DNA of 64,000 bases from positions 62,001-126,000 of the forward strand of contig NZ_JAGGJY010000007.1 in the NCBI RefSeq assembly GCF_017873245.1, read 5' to 3'. The notes beneath the pieces were generated by a model. That model was not told the DNA's origin. It worked only from the letters and a program-made list of their open reading frames with translations, and ran no database searches. A program made the translations under genes and the position numbers. Position 1 is the first letter of the stretch, and every line of letters starts with the position of its first letter. Source of the DNA: Clostridium tertium. GTDB taxonomy: Bacteria > Bacillota > Clostridia > Clostridiales > Clostridiaceae. Shown here in pieces: positions 34,533 to 43,247 of the stretch.

Positions 34533-35759
34533 TTATTTATAACTAAATTCAAAATTCTTTTCCATATTAAAGAAATCTGCATAATCTATATCAAATATAT
34601 TTTTTGTTACTTTTGATATATCTATTTTTTCTTTTATAAGTTGTGTTAATACACCTGCGTAAGATAAATCTCCTTGGATTATTGCTCCATAAATTTTGCC
34701 ATCTTTGTGTATTATCTTTTTATAGTTTTCGCCATCTATGCTTATTTCAACTTTGTAAGTTTCATCCTTTGGTTCTATATCCCCTAAAGACATAGTTGCA
34801 ACACCAACAAAGTTCATAGTATTCTTGCTTCCAAAGAAATCTGTCATTATCATTTCTTTTCCTAACATATTGTTTGCAGCAATTATCCCTTCTTTTACTG
34901 CTGTTGGCCATATAGGATTTCTTCCAGTTACGTCTCCTGCTCCATAAATATCATTAATATTAGTCTTTCCTTTTTCGTCTATTATTAATCCAAACTTATC
35001 ACATTCAACATTACTATAGTTCAAAAAGTTAACGTTAGATCTTACTCCTGTAGCTACAATAACTAATTCACATGGTATTTCTTCACCAGTATTAATTACT
35101 AAAGCTTTAGGATCTTTATTTTCATCTAAAATTAATTTTTCTGCTCTAACACCAAGCTTTAAATTCACTCCATTTTCTGTGAACTTCTTTTTATAAACTT
35201 CTGAAGTATATTCATCTAATTGTATTGGTAAAACCTTATTTCCCATTTCTACTAAAGATATATTTACACCTGTATCAATAAGTCCACTTACTGCATCTAT
35301 TCCAACAAGTCCTGCTCCTAATACAACTACATTTTTAACCTTAGCTGCCTTTTCTTTTATAAGCACTGCATCTTCTAAATTTCTAAGTCCAACCACATTA
35401 TTTCCTTCTCTTAATCCTTCAACTGGTGGAATAAATGATGAAGCTCCGCTACAAATCAATAATTTATCAAAACTTAAAACTTTATCGTTAGATAAAGTTA
35501 AAGTTTTATTTTCATCATTTACACAAATAACTTCAACCCCATTTATCCATCTTATATTGTACTCTTCAAAGAAATTCATAGATGTAAAGTTTAATTGTTC
35601 TACATTTCTATAATTTGAAATGTAATGATGCAAAATACATCTTGAATATACTTCAATATCTTTTGAAACTAATATTATTTCTGCATCCTTATCTAATTCT
35701 CTTAATGTTTTTGCTCCACTAATGCCAGCTGCTGATGCTCCTATAACTACATATTTCAT
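34533..35759 (-). CDS. FAD/NAD(P)-dependent oxidoreductase, nitrate reductase electron donor, copy 2
   Basis: The 408-residue paralogue of the 24085 protein has the same FAD motif (VIGASAAGISGAKTL), YSRCILHHYIS segment, NAD motif (VLGAGLVGIDAVSG) and VYGAGD-type second FAD motif (IYGAGDVT). It is the third gene of the second nitrate reductase operon and overlaps the ferredoxin stop by 1 nt, like copy 1. The likely role is NAD(P)H oxidation with electron transfer to the ferredoxin subunit. Confidence 0.88.
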   Translation of the reverse strand: MKYVVIGASAAGISGAKTLRELDKDAEIILVSKDIEVYSRCILHHYISNYRNVEQLNFTSMNFFEEYNIRWINGVEVICVNDENKTLTLSNDKVLSFDKLLICSGASSFIPPVEGLREGNNVVGLRNLEDAVLIKEKAAKVKNVVVLGAGLVGIDAVSGLIDTGVNISLVEMGNKVLPIQLDEYTSEVYKKKFTENGVNLKLGVRAEKLILDENKDPKALVINTGEEIPCELVIVATGVRSNVNFLNYSNVECDKFGLIIDEKGKTNINDIYGAGDVTGRNPIWPTAVKEGIIAANNMLGKEMIMTDFFGSKNTMNFVGVATMSLGDIEPKDETYKVEISIDGENYKKIIHKDGKIYGAIIQGDLSYAGVLTQLIKEKIDISKVTKNIFDIDYADFFNMEKNFEFSYK

Positions 35760-36166
35760 TAATTAGGCACCTCCTCTAATGTAATAGCTGCCATTGGACA
35801 TTTTTCTACACATTGTGGTGTCCCCTTATCTTTGCATGCATCACATTTCATTATTTCCTTTTGTGCTCTACTGTCAGCTTTTAATACTCCATAAGGACAT
35901 GCCATTATGCACATATAACAACTTGCACAACGCTCTTTATTGTAAGTAACTAATCCTGTCTCCTTATCTTTGCTCATAGCTCCAGTCATGCATGTGTAAA
36001 CACATTCTGGTCTATCACAATGTCTACAAAAAATTGGAGCATACTTTCCACTACTATCTATTGTTATTCTACTTCTTGTATCTTCTGAATTATGAGAAAC
36101 AATACATGCAGTTGTACAAGTCAGACATCCAACACATTTCGATCTATCTATTTTTATTCTCTTCAT
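35759..36166 (-). CDS. Four-cluster ferredoxin-type electron transfer subunit, copy 2
   Basis: The 135-residue paralogue of the 25308 protein keeps all cysteine groups (CVGCLTCTTAC, CRHCDRPECVYTC, CASCYMCIMAC, and CDAC...CVEKCP), so four [4Fe-4S] clusters are expected. It is placed between the Mo subunit (11-bp gap) and the flavoprotein (1-nt overlap). Confidence 0.93.
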   Translation of the reverse strand: MKRIKIDRSKCVGCLTCTTACIVSHNSEDTRSRITIDSSGKYAPIFCRHCDRPECVYTCMTGAMSKDKETGLVTYNKERCASCYMCIMACPYGVLKADSRAQKEIMKCDACKDKGTPQCVEKCPMAAITLEEVPN

Positions 36167-36177
36167 ATTGAATCCCC

Positions 36178-38262
36178 CTATTTTTTAAAAATATTTACTG
36201 CAACAGTTTTAAAAGATGGTTCTTTTGAATAAGGATCATAAACTGAAGGAGTTAGAGAATTTGTTTCAATATAATGCATAGGTGCATATATATGATCCTT
36301 TTTCACATTTTCTGAATAAACAACATTAAACTCATTAGTATTACCATTTTGTGAAGTTATATTAACTCTCTCATTTTCATTAATATTTAACTCTCTTGCT
36401 AGCTCTGGATTCATTAAAACATATGATTCTTTTCTATAAATTTTATTATGTTCTATTTCTCTAGATCTAACTTGAGTATGCCATTGTCCTACAGTTCCTC
36501 TTCCTGTATTTAATATATAAGGAAATTCTTTTGAGGTCTCTGTTGGATTTTCTGCTATATCTTCAAAATGGAACTTAGCCTTTTTTGATGGTGTATAATA
36601 ATTTCCATCTTCATAAAGTCTTCTTTCATCCTCTTCTATAACTTGTCCTTCTTTGAATGGCCATTGAACTCCTCTTGAGCCTTCCATATTTTTGCCTTCT
36701 AACATTTCATAAGTAACTCCTGTTATATCACAAGGCATTCCTTTAGAACATTTTTTTAATAATTCAAATACGTCTCTTGGAGTTTTCCAATTATCAAGTA
36801 AACTTCCCATACCTAACGCTTTACCTATATTTAAGAATATTTCAAAATCAGATAATTCGCCCTCTTCTTTTGGTATTACTGGATTAACTTTTGACAATCT
36901 ACGCTCAGTATTAATAAGAACTCCTTCTTTCTTTATAGCTGGAACTGAAGGTAAATATAAATCACAAAGCTGTGCAGTGTGAGTATCTTCATATATATCT
37001 TGTACAACTAAGAAATCTAAATTTTCTACTGCTTTTTTAAATTCATCATTATTTGTAAATGAATGTCTTGGGTTTGTACATATTACCCATAATCCCTTAA
37101 TTTCTCCTGCAATTGCTTTTTCTATTATAACGTTATAAGGAAGCGTTGGCTTAGTTGCTAATACACTTTCGTCAACTTCTAAGGCTTCCGCTACAGCTTT
37201 TCTTCTTACTTTATTATCAAAATCTCCACCGCCATATAGTCCTGCTGTATTGCTGAACGCTCTTGATCCCATAGCATTACATTGACCAGTTAATGAATTT
37301 GCACCTGTTCCTGGTCTACCGATATTTCCAGTGATCAGTGCTAAGTTTATTATAGATTGTGCAGTTCTTACTGCTTGATATCCTTGGTTTACACCCATTG
37401 TCCACCAAAATGATACTCTTTTCCCATTATGTATTATTTCTGCTAGTTCTAAAACTCTTTCTTTAGATATTCCTGTTTCTTCTTCTACATTATCTAAAGT
37501 AAATTTAGAAACATGATTTTTAAAGTCTTCGTATCCCTCTGTATGCTCGTCTATATATTTTTTGTCAATCCAACCATTTTGAATTAATACATTTGCTAAT
37601 GTATATAATAGAACTAAATCAGATTTAGGTTTAATATCTACCCACATATGAGAATTTATTGCTGTTTCTGATTTTCTTGGATCAACTGTTATTATTTTTG
37701 CATCCTTATTTTTTCTTATTCTTCCCCAAAAAACTGGATGTGCTATAACTGGATTAGCTCCAATTAAAATTATAGTATCTGAAAGTTCAGCATCATTTAA
37801 AGTATAAGGAGGAGCATCAAAACCAAAACTTTGCTTATGCGCTACAACTGATGTCGCCATACATAATCTTGTATTTCCATCTCCATGCATACCCATGTAA
37901 TTTCTTCCTACATGTCCAAGCAACGCCATTTCTTCAGTTGTCATTTGCCCAGTACTAATATATGCAACACTTTCTTTACCATATTTAGCTTGAATTTCAG
38001 TCATTTTTTTAGCAAAAACTTCAAAGCCTTTATTCCAAGATATTTCTTTCATTTCTCCATTTTCATCTCTTAATAAAGGGGATTTTCTTGCTTTAATTTT
38101 TGTTTGTTGCTTATCTAAGTTTAATCCTTTAATACAACAAAACCCCTTATTTACTGGATAATCAACAGTAGGTGAAACCTTTTGAATCTTACCATTATCT
38201 ACATAGAAATCTATGTTACATGCTAAAGCACATAAATTACAAGTTGATTGAATTTTTTTCAT
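36178..38262 (-). CDS. narB: Molybdopterin nitrate reductase catalytic subunit (NarB-like), copy 2
   Basis: The 694-residue paralogue of the 25731 protein aligns without large gaps. Fe-S ligands are C8, C11, C15 and C42; the predicted Mo ligand is C134 in NTRLCMATSV. The KQSFGFDAPP and GRGTVGQWHTQ segments are shared. It has no signal peptide and is cytosolic. It is the first gene of the second operon. The promoter region holds a CRP/FNR-type palindrome and a Rex-like box, neither of which I find in the same form before copy 1. Confidence 0.9.
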   Translation of the reverse strand: MKKIQSTCNLCALACNIDFYVDNGKIQKVSPTVDYPVNKGFCCIKGLNLDKQQTKIKARKSPLLRDENGEMKEISWNKGFEVFAKKMTEIQAKYGKESVAYISTGQMTTEEMALLGHVGRNYMGMHGDGNTRLCMATSVVAHKQSFGFDAPPYTLNDAELSDTIILIGANPVIAHPVFWGRIRKNKDAKIITVDPRKSETAINSHMWVDIKPKSDLVLLYTLANVLIQNGWIDKKYIDEHTEGYEDFKNHVSKFTLDNVEEETGISKERVLELAEIIHNGKRVSFWWTMGVNQGYQAVRTAQSIINLALITGNIGRPGTGANSLTGQCNAMGSRAFSNTAGLYGGGDFDNKVRRKAVAEALEVDESVLATKPTLPYNVIIEKAIAGEIKGLWVICTNPRHSFTNNDEFKKAVENLDFLVVQDIYEDTHTAQLCDLYLPSVPAIKKEGVLINTERRLSKVNPVIPKEEGELSDFEIFLNIGKALGMGSLLDNWKTPRDVFELLKKCSKGMPCDITGVTYEMLEGKNMEGSRGVQWPFKEGQVIEEDERRLYEDGNYYTPSKKAKFHFEDIAENPTETSKEFPYILNTGRGTVGQWHTQVRSREIEHNKIYRKESYVLMNPELARELNINENERVNITSQNGNTNEFNVVYSENVKKDHIYAPMHYIETNSLTPSVYDPYSKEPSFKTVAVNIFKK

Positions 38263-38320
38263 ATAACTTACATCTCCAATTCATAATTTTTAAACTCGTT
38301 ATATTATTTTATGATTTTTA

Positions 38321-38368
38321 ATTTTATCATTAACTATCGCTAAAAACTGTGATGATTATCACAGTTTT
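38321..38368 (-). promoter_or_regulatory. CRP/FNR-type operator and -10 box of the second nitrate reductase operon
   Basis: AAAACTGTGAT-GATT-ATCACAGTTTT (38343-38368) has perfect 11-bp arms and contains TGTGA-N6-TCACA. On the minus strand a -10-like TAAAAT lies at 38321-38326. With a start about 7 bp beyond it, the palindrome is centred near -41.5, the classic position for class II activation by CRP/FNR-family proteins. There is no good -35 box. Confidence 0.65.
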
Positions 38369-38376
38369 ATAATTGA

Positions 38377-38394
38377 TTGTTATATAATTAACAA
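38377..38394. promoter_or_regulatory. Rex-like operator upstream of the second nitrate reductase operon
   Basis: TTGTTATATAATTAACAA is an 18-bp site with perfect TTGTTA/TAACAA ends, matching the binding pattern of the NADH/NAD+ sensor Rex in clostridia. It lies 8 bp upstream of the CRP/FNR-type palindrome. Confidence 0.6.
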
Positions 38395-38440
38395 ATTGTT
38401 TAAATATGTTTTTCCATGTTTTTTAAAATATAATAAAAAA

Positions 38441-38483
38441 AGATATAGGATTTATTAGTTATTACACTAACTATCCTATATCT
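38441..38483 (-). terminator. Terminator after the ABC importer operon
   Basis: On the minus strand AGATATAGGAT pairs with ATCCTATATCT across the loop and leads into seven T residues. It separates the ABC genes from the nitrate reductase promoter. Confidence 0.8.
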
Positions 38484-38513
38484 ATATTACTCTATTTAAT
38501 AATCTCACTTCTT

Positions 38514-39113
38514 TTAAACTTCAATTATTTCTTTTTTTACAGGCTCGTTCTTTAAAAAAATTATCTTCTTTGTAAACTCTTTTGCTTCGTTTATGTCATG
38601 ACTTATAATTATAGCTGTTTTTTTATTATCATAAAAATATTGTTTTATATATTTAATAATATTTTCTTTATTTGCCTTATCTAAGCCTTTAAAAGGCTCA
38701 TCCATGATAAAAATATCAGCATCATATATCACAGCTCTAGCTATATTTACTCTTTGCCTCATACCACCACTTAACTCATGTGGATATAAATATTTACAAT
38801 TTAATAAGTTCAGCTTTTGTAATATATCATTAATTTTTGCTTTTCTTTCATCTTTACTTAATTTATTTTTAATCACAATATCTAAATTCTTATATACATT
38901 TTTCCAAGGTATTAATCTACTTTCTTGAAAAACAACACTTACTTTATTTCCCTTTGAAAGTAATATATCTTTTATATATTTAGTTAAAGTGCTCTTACCT
39001 ATACCTGATTCTCCCATTATAAAGTTTACAGTATTTTCTTCAAAATCTATTGAAAAATCATCATATAAAACTCTGTCCTCAAACCTTATATTAACTTTGT
39101 TAAATTTAATCAA
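38514..39113 (-). CDS. ABC transporter ATP-binding protein (nitrate/sulfonate/taurine class)
   Basis: This short (199-residue) ATPase has Walker A (GESGIGKSTL), signature (LSGGMRQRVNIARAV), Walker B (IFIMDEPF) and the H-loop (IIISHD). It resembles SsuB/TauB/NrtD-like proteins but lacks a C-terminal extension. The start is TTG at 39113 with GGAGGAGGT upstream; it overlaps the permease stop by 8 nt. Confidence 0.88.
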   Translation of the reverse strand: MIKFNKVNIRFEDRVLYDDFSIDFEENTVNFIMGESGIGKSTLTKYIKDILLSKGNKVSVVFQESRLIPWKNVYKNLDIVIKNKLSKDERKAKINDILQKLNLLNCKYLYPHELSGGMRQRVNIARAVIYDADIFIMDEPFKGLDKANKENIIKYIKQYFYDNKKTAIIISHDINEAKEFTKKIIFLKNEPVKKEIIEV

Positions 39114-39873
39114 CTATATACCTCCTCCCCTTAATTAGCTTGCCTGTAAAGTATATAATGATCTTATCATTTATATAACATAATATTGCTACTATAATTA
39201 TCCACGCAAATATACCTGATGTATTAAAATTAATTTTCTCACCTTGTATTGCAGTTCCTATTCCATATAATGGTTGACCATAAACTTCCCCTGCTATTAC
39301 TACTTTAAGGACTAAAGAAAATGTTGATGTCACTATAGATGAAATGCTAATGATTATTGCTTGAATATGTATACTTAAAAGCTTATCGAAAAAACTAACC
39401 TCAAAAGATTCAACCATCTCATTTAATTCACTATTTCCATTTAAAATCGAATTCACAGTTGTTTCATATAAAATAGGAAACGCTATAATTATTCCTATCA
39501 AATAGGATGCATAATTTTTATTTAACCAAATTAGTGCTATTAATATAAATGCTATTGTTGGTATAGATTTTAATATTGAATTAATTGGATATAAAAAGTT
39601 ATATATAAATTTATTAAATCCAGAAACTATTCCTAAAACTATTGCTATTATTAATGCTATAAAAAAGCTTATAAATCCTCTTAGCAATGAATTGATTATA
39701 TTTAATAAAAAGTTCTTTTCTTTTATTATCCTTAATATTTCATTTATTATTTCACTTATTTTAGGCAAATAAATAGAATTATTAATTTTATTGGATAAAA
39801 ATATCCATATCACTACTATTATAAGTAGCGACATGAATATAATCTTTTTATCCTTCATAGAAGAAGTCTTCAT
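39106..39873 (-). CDS. ABC transporter permease (nitrate/sulfonate/taurine class)
   Basis: The 255-residue membrane protein has about six helices and an EAA-type cytoplasmic loop (EMVESFEVSFFDKLLSIHI). It belongs to the SsuC/TauC/NrtB group. Its start region overlaps the binding-protein gene by 26 nt and its end overlaps the ATPase gene by 8 nt, a compact operon. An alternative start is the second ATG at 39858. Confidence 0.87.
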   Translation of the reverse strand: MKTSSMKDKKIIFMSLLIIVVIWIFLSNKINNSIYLPKISEIINEILRIIKEKNFLLNIINSLLRGFISFFIALIIAIVLGIVSGFNKFIYNFLYPINSILKSIPTIAFILIALIWLNKNYASYLIGIIIAFPILYETTVNSILNGNSELNEMVESFEVSFFDKLLSIHIQAIIISISSIVTSTFSLVLKVVIAGEVYGQPLYGIGTAIQGEKINFNTSGIFAWIIIVAILCYINDKIIIYFTGKLIKGRRYIVD

Positions 39874-40843
39874 TTGGTATCTTTTCTCCTATTGATTTTG
39901 CATTTTCATTTTCTAAAACCTTAAAATACTCTAAGTAATCTTGCTTACTATCTGCTGCATTTGAAAAGTTTATATTGCTATTTTTTATTGATTTCTCTAT
40001 TATAGGAGCTTCTACTTGTGATCCATTTTCTACTGAATAATCTGCAGCTTCTTTATTATTTTCATTTACCCACTGAATAGAGTTATTTACCTTATCTATA
40101 AGTTCATTAAGAAAATCCTTATCATTATTTATTATTTCTTCTTTTACTATTATACTTGCTTGTGGAAATCCATTTTTACTATTAAATTTTTCTTTCCATA
40201 AATCATTTAAACTAGCTATTATTTTTATATTAGGATTTTTGCTTAATATAGTAGTTAATGCTGGTTCAGGTACCACAGCATACTTAGCCTTACCACTTAA
40301 TATTGCTGGTGCTAATTCTGTAGCTCCTCCTACATAACTTAAAGTTACATCATTTAATATTCCACTTTCCTTTAATAAAGCTTTAAAAACTATATCTGGA
40401 GTTAGTCCACTCCCTATGTTATACACTTCTTTTCCTTTTATATCATTAAACTCTATTTTTCCTTCAGTTGAAACCAAGTACAAAGCTCCATATCCTGTTG
40501 TTCCAACTAACTTATAACCTAATCCTTTATTATATGCTTGTGCTGCTAGATTAGATGGAACTATTGCTATATCTGGTTCGCCTTTCATAACCGAAGTTGC
40601 TAATGTATCTGATGTATTTTCTATAGAATAACTAATAGCATAATTATCATTAACCTGTATATTTTCTTTTATTAATTTTGAAATTGCTGTAGACGGAACT
40701 CCATTTGGAACAACTATTGATATTTCTTTTCTTTCGGTATCTTGAATTACATCTTCTTCTACTTTTGCTTTACAGCCTGTAAATATAAAAAATATAGTAG
40801 CTATAAAGAAAATACTTAATTTAATTTTATTACTTCTTCTCAT
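39848..40843 (-). CDS. ABC transporter substrate-binding lipoprotein (NMT1/SsuA/NrtA-like)
   Basis: The 331-residue protein has a signal peptide with lipobox (IFTGC, lipid cysteine near residue 24) and a type II periplasmic-binding fold of the NMT1/SsuA group (VVPNGVPSTAISKLI near residue 45, AIVPSNLAAQAYN near 100, YAVVPEP near 185). The substrate cannot be read from sequence. Adjacency to nitrate reductase suggests nitrate, and sulfonates, taurine or a pyrimidine precursor are alternatives. Confidence 0.85.
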   Translation of the reverse strand: MRRSNKIKLSIFFIATIFFIFTGCKAKVEEDVIQDTERKEISIVVPNGVPSTAISKLIKENIQVNDNYAISYSIENTSDTLATSVMKGEPDIAIVPSNLAAQAYNKGLGYKLVGTTGYGALYLVSTEGKIEFNDIKGKEVYNIGSGLTPDIVFKALLKESGILNDVTLSYVGGATELAPAILSGKAKYAVVPEPALTTILSKNPNIKIIASLNDLWKEKFNSKNGFPQASIIVKEEIINNDKDFLNELIDKVNNSIQWVNENNKEAADYSVENGSQVEAPIIEKSIKNSNINFSNAADSKQDYLEYFKVLENENAKSIGEKIPNEDFFYEG

Positions 40844-40972
40844 TTTATCTACTCCTCCACACTTTACTATATATTACCATTATAACATTAATCTTAGTAT
40901 ACTCAATGTCAATCTAAACAATACCATCACCTCTTTATGAGTTATTTTTTATTATATAAAGCAGTTTTTATA

Positions 40973-41001
40973 TTGATATTGTTTTGTTTTATCTATATAA
41001 T
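40973..41001 (+). promoter_or_regulatory. Sigma-A promoter of the DUF4003 gene
   Basis: TTGATA (40973-40978) and TATAAT (40996-41001) lie exactly 17 bp apart, 34 bp upstream of the start codon. Confidence 0.7.
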
Positions 41002-41034
41002 ATTATTATATAGCTTTAAAGGGGATGAAAATTT

Positions 41035-42027
41035 ATGATAGGAAATAAAATTGAGTTACTAATTAAGAATAGTAATAGCTTAGAAAATGTAAAATCTACT
41101 TTTGGCATGGGTACATTTAAGAGATGTAACGCACTAAATTTAACATTAAGAAATATTAATGCAAATGTAGAAAAAATTAATCACTGTATACATATAATAA
41201 AAAATAATTCCTCTATATTTTCTAACTTCAGAGGAAATAATCTTTTAACTACTGCTGTTAATTTATCAATGCAACCTAATCCAGAAGAAAGCTTTAATGA
41301 TATTATGATTATATATGGCAAATTAAAAAATTATTTCTTAAACAATCAATTTTTAGTTTTAGCAGCCCAAATAATATACAATTACAAAAATACAAATGAT
41401 ATTGATTTAATAGTTATAAATACTAGAAAAGCCTATGACACTATGAAAAAAAATCATTTGTTTTTAACTGGACAAGATGATATTTGTGCTGCAGCTCTCA
41501 TTGCAACAACTTCAAATAACTTAGATCAAACATTTATAGATATGGAAGAATGCTATAATATTTTAAGAAGTAATAGTTTTTATAGTGGAAATAACCTTCA
41601 AGCTTTGTCTCATATACTTTCACTTTTTGAAGGATTATCACAAGAAAAATGTAATAAAGTTATTTTATTGGATAAAGTTTTAAGGAAACACTCTGTTCCA
41701 TTAAAAGGCTATTCTTTACCAATTTTAGGAGTTGCAGCTCTTACTAATGCTGATTATGAAAAATTTGCTACTGACTTAAATTCAATAAATAATTCATTAA
41801 AGAAACAAAGTGGATTTGGAAGCTTTACTTTAGGCCGATCTGTGAGAAATATGATTATAGCTTCTTTACTATCATTAGAATCTATAGAAGACACTAATTC
41901 TTTAATCAAAGAAAAGTTAATTGAAACAACTAACAATATATCTTTAAATATAGTTATTATAATGCAAATAGCAGCAGCAACTGCTGCCACATCTGCAGCC
42001 GCAGCCGCTGCTGCTTCAAGTAATTAA
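41035..42027 (+). CDS. DUF4003 family protein with Ala-rich tail
   Basis: The 330-residue protein of unknown function matches the DUF4003 group (NCBI/Pfam) by its mostly helical make-up, the FRGNNLLTTAV segment and the TGQDDICAAALIA segment. The last 20 residues are almost only Ala, Thr and Ser (AAATAATSAAAAAAASS), an unusual low-complexity end following a hydrophobic helix. AAGGGG precedes the ATG. It is monocistronic. Confidence 0.8.
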   Translation: MIGNKIELLIKNSNSLENVKSTFGMGTFKRCNALNLTLRNINANVEKINHCIHIIKNNSSIFSNFRGNNLLTTAVNLSMQPNPEESFNDIMIIYGKLKNYFLNNQFLVLAAQIIYNYKNTNDIDLIVINTRKAYDTMKKNHLFLTGQDDICAAALIATTSNNLDQTFIDMEECYNILRSNSFYSGNNLQALSHILSLFEGLSQEKCNKVILLDKVLRKHSVPLKGYSLPILGVAALTNADYEKFATDLNSINNSLKKQSGFGSFTLGRSVRNMIIASLLSLESIEDTNSLIKEKLIETTNNISLNIVIIMQIAAATAATSAAAAAAASSN

Positions 42028-42034
42028 CTTTATC

Positions 42035-42071
42035 AAAACCTTAGAGCTTACTCTGTAAACTTTAAGGTTTT
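42035..42071 (+). terminator. Terminator after the DUF4003 gene
   Basis: AAAACCTTA pairs with TAAGGTTTT, followed by T residues. It overlaps the last codons of the convergent rnz gene. Confidence 0.6.
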
Positions 42072-42998
42072 TGTTATTTCATCTTCTCCAATTATTACTT
42101 CACTAAAAACTTCAGTAGCATTTTCTAAATACTCATTTGGATTTAACATAGCTGGACTAAAATGAGTTAAAAGCATTTCACACACATCACCATTACTCGC
42201 TAAGCCAGCTGCTTCTCTGAAAGTCATATGTTTATTTTTTATAGCCTTTTCTATATCTTTATCATCTCCATAAGTACCTTCACAAATAAACAAATCACTA
42301 TTTTCTATGAATCTAACAATACTATTTATTGGTCTTGTATCTGTAATAAAGCTTACTTTAATTCCTTTTCTTTCTTCTCCTAAAACCATTGTGTAATCAT
42401 ATTGAATCCCATCATAAATCACTTCTTCTTCTTTTTGTAATTTATTCCACAACATTTTAGGTACATTACTTTTAATAGCTTTATCTATATCAAACTTTCT
42501 TTTTCTTTTAAAATAAAAATTATATCCAAGGCAAGGTGATGAATGTTCAAGTTCTAAAGTCCTTACTATTAAATCACTTTTATCATTTATATCTAATTCA
42601 ATTAAATCCTTTTTCACATTAAAATATAATTCATTGGGATTTTCTATTATATTTAAATCATAAGGTAAATATGGTGCAATAACTCTAAGGCTATTTACTA
42701 CATTTGTAATTCCTATCGGTCCAATTATAGTTAAAGGATGCTCTCGTCCACTATTTCCTATGGTTGAAAGAAGTCCTGGAAGTCCAACAATATGATCACC
42801 ATGACAATGAGTTATAAGTATTAAATCTATTGCCTTAAATCCAAGTCCCATTCTTCTTATTGCTACCTGTGTACCTTCACCACAATCTATTAGTATTTTT
42901 CTTCCTTTATAATTTATAAATAAAGAAGATAAATTTCTTTTTGGCATAGGCATTCCACCACCACATCCTAATAGTGATACATCAATCAAATTAATCAA
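42048..42998 (-). CDS. rnz: Ribonuclease Z
   Basis: It trims the 3' trailer of tRNA precursors that lack encoded CCA. The metallo-beta-lactamase motif is THCHGDHIVGLPGL, with further metal ligands in SFITDTRP and TLLTHFSP-like LLTHFSP. The 316-residue length is usual. The start appears to be TTG at 42998, preceded by AGGAAAG. Confidence 0.95.
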   Translation of the reverse strand: MINLIDVSLLGCGGGMPMPKRNLSSLFINYKGRKILIDCGEGTQVAIRRMGLGFKAIDLILITHCHGDHIVGLPGLLSTIGNSGREHPLTIIGPIGITNVVNSLRVIAPYLPYDLNIIENPNELYFNVKKDLIELDINDKSDLIVRTLELEHSSPCLGYNFYFKRKRKFDIDKAIKSNVPKMLWNKLQKEEEVIYDGIQYDYTMVLGEERKGIKVSFITDTRPINSIVRFIENSDLFICEGTYGDDKDIEKAIKNKHMTFREAAGLASNGDVCEMLLTHFSPAMLNPNEYLENATEVFSEVIIGEDEITKTLKFTE

Positions 42999-43157
42999 CT
43001 TCTTTCCTAATATGTTTGTAAATTTAAAATTTATATTTTTAATAATCTAATCTTATCAAATAACATAATTCTATATTATTATTTATCATATTTAAAACTT
43101 ATAATCTAAAATATAACTTTTATTTATTGATACATATTAATTAATTTATATATGCGC

Positions 43158-43192
43158 AAAAAGGGAAGCTCGAATTTAGAGCTTCCCTTTTT
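43158..43192 (-). terminator. Terminator after deoD
   Basis: The 14-bp stem AAAAAGGGAAGCTC / GAGCTTCCCTTTTT has a 7-nt loop. A smaller hairpin ATCAAAAT-TT-ATTTTGAT (43203-43220) lies between it and the gene. Confidence 0.88.
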
Positions 43193-43247
43193 ATCGGCTA
43201 ATATCAAAATTTATTTTGATACAATTCTCTCACTTAAATTATTAAAA

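Noticed and set aside
41754..41990. Minus-strand ORF over the Ala-rich end of the DUF4003 gene, and other antisense ORFs such as 28935-29525 and 21350-21697
   Set aside because: These mirror real genes on the other strand and have no ribosome sites or recognisable products.
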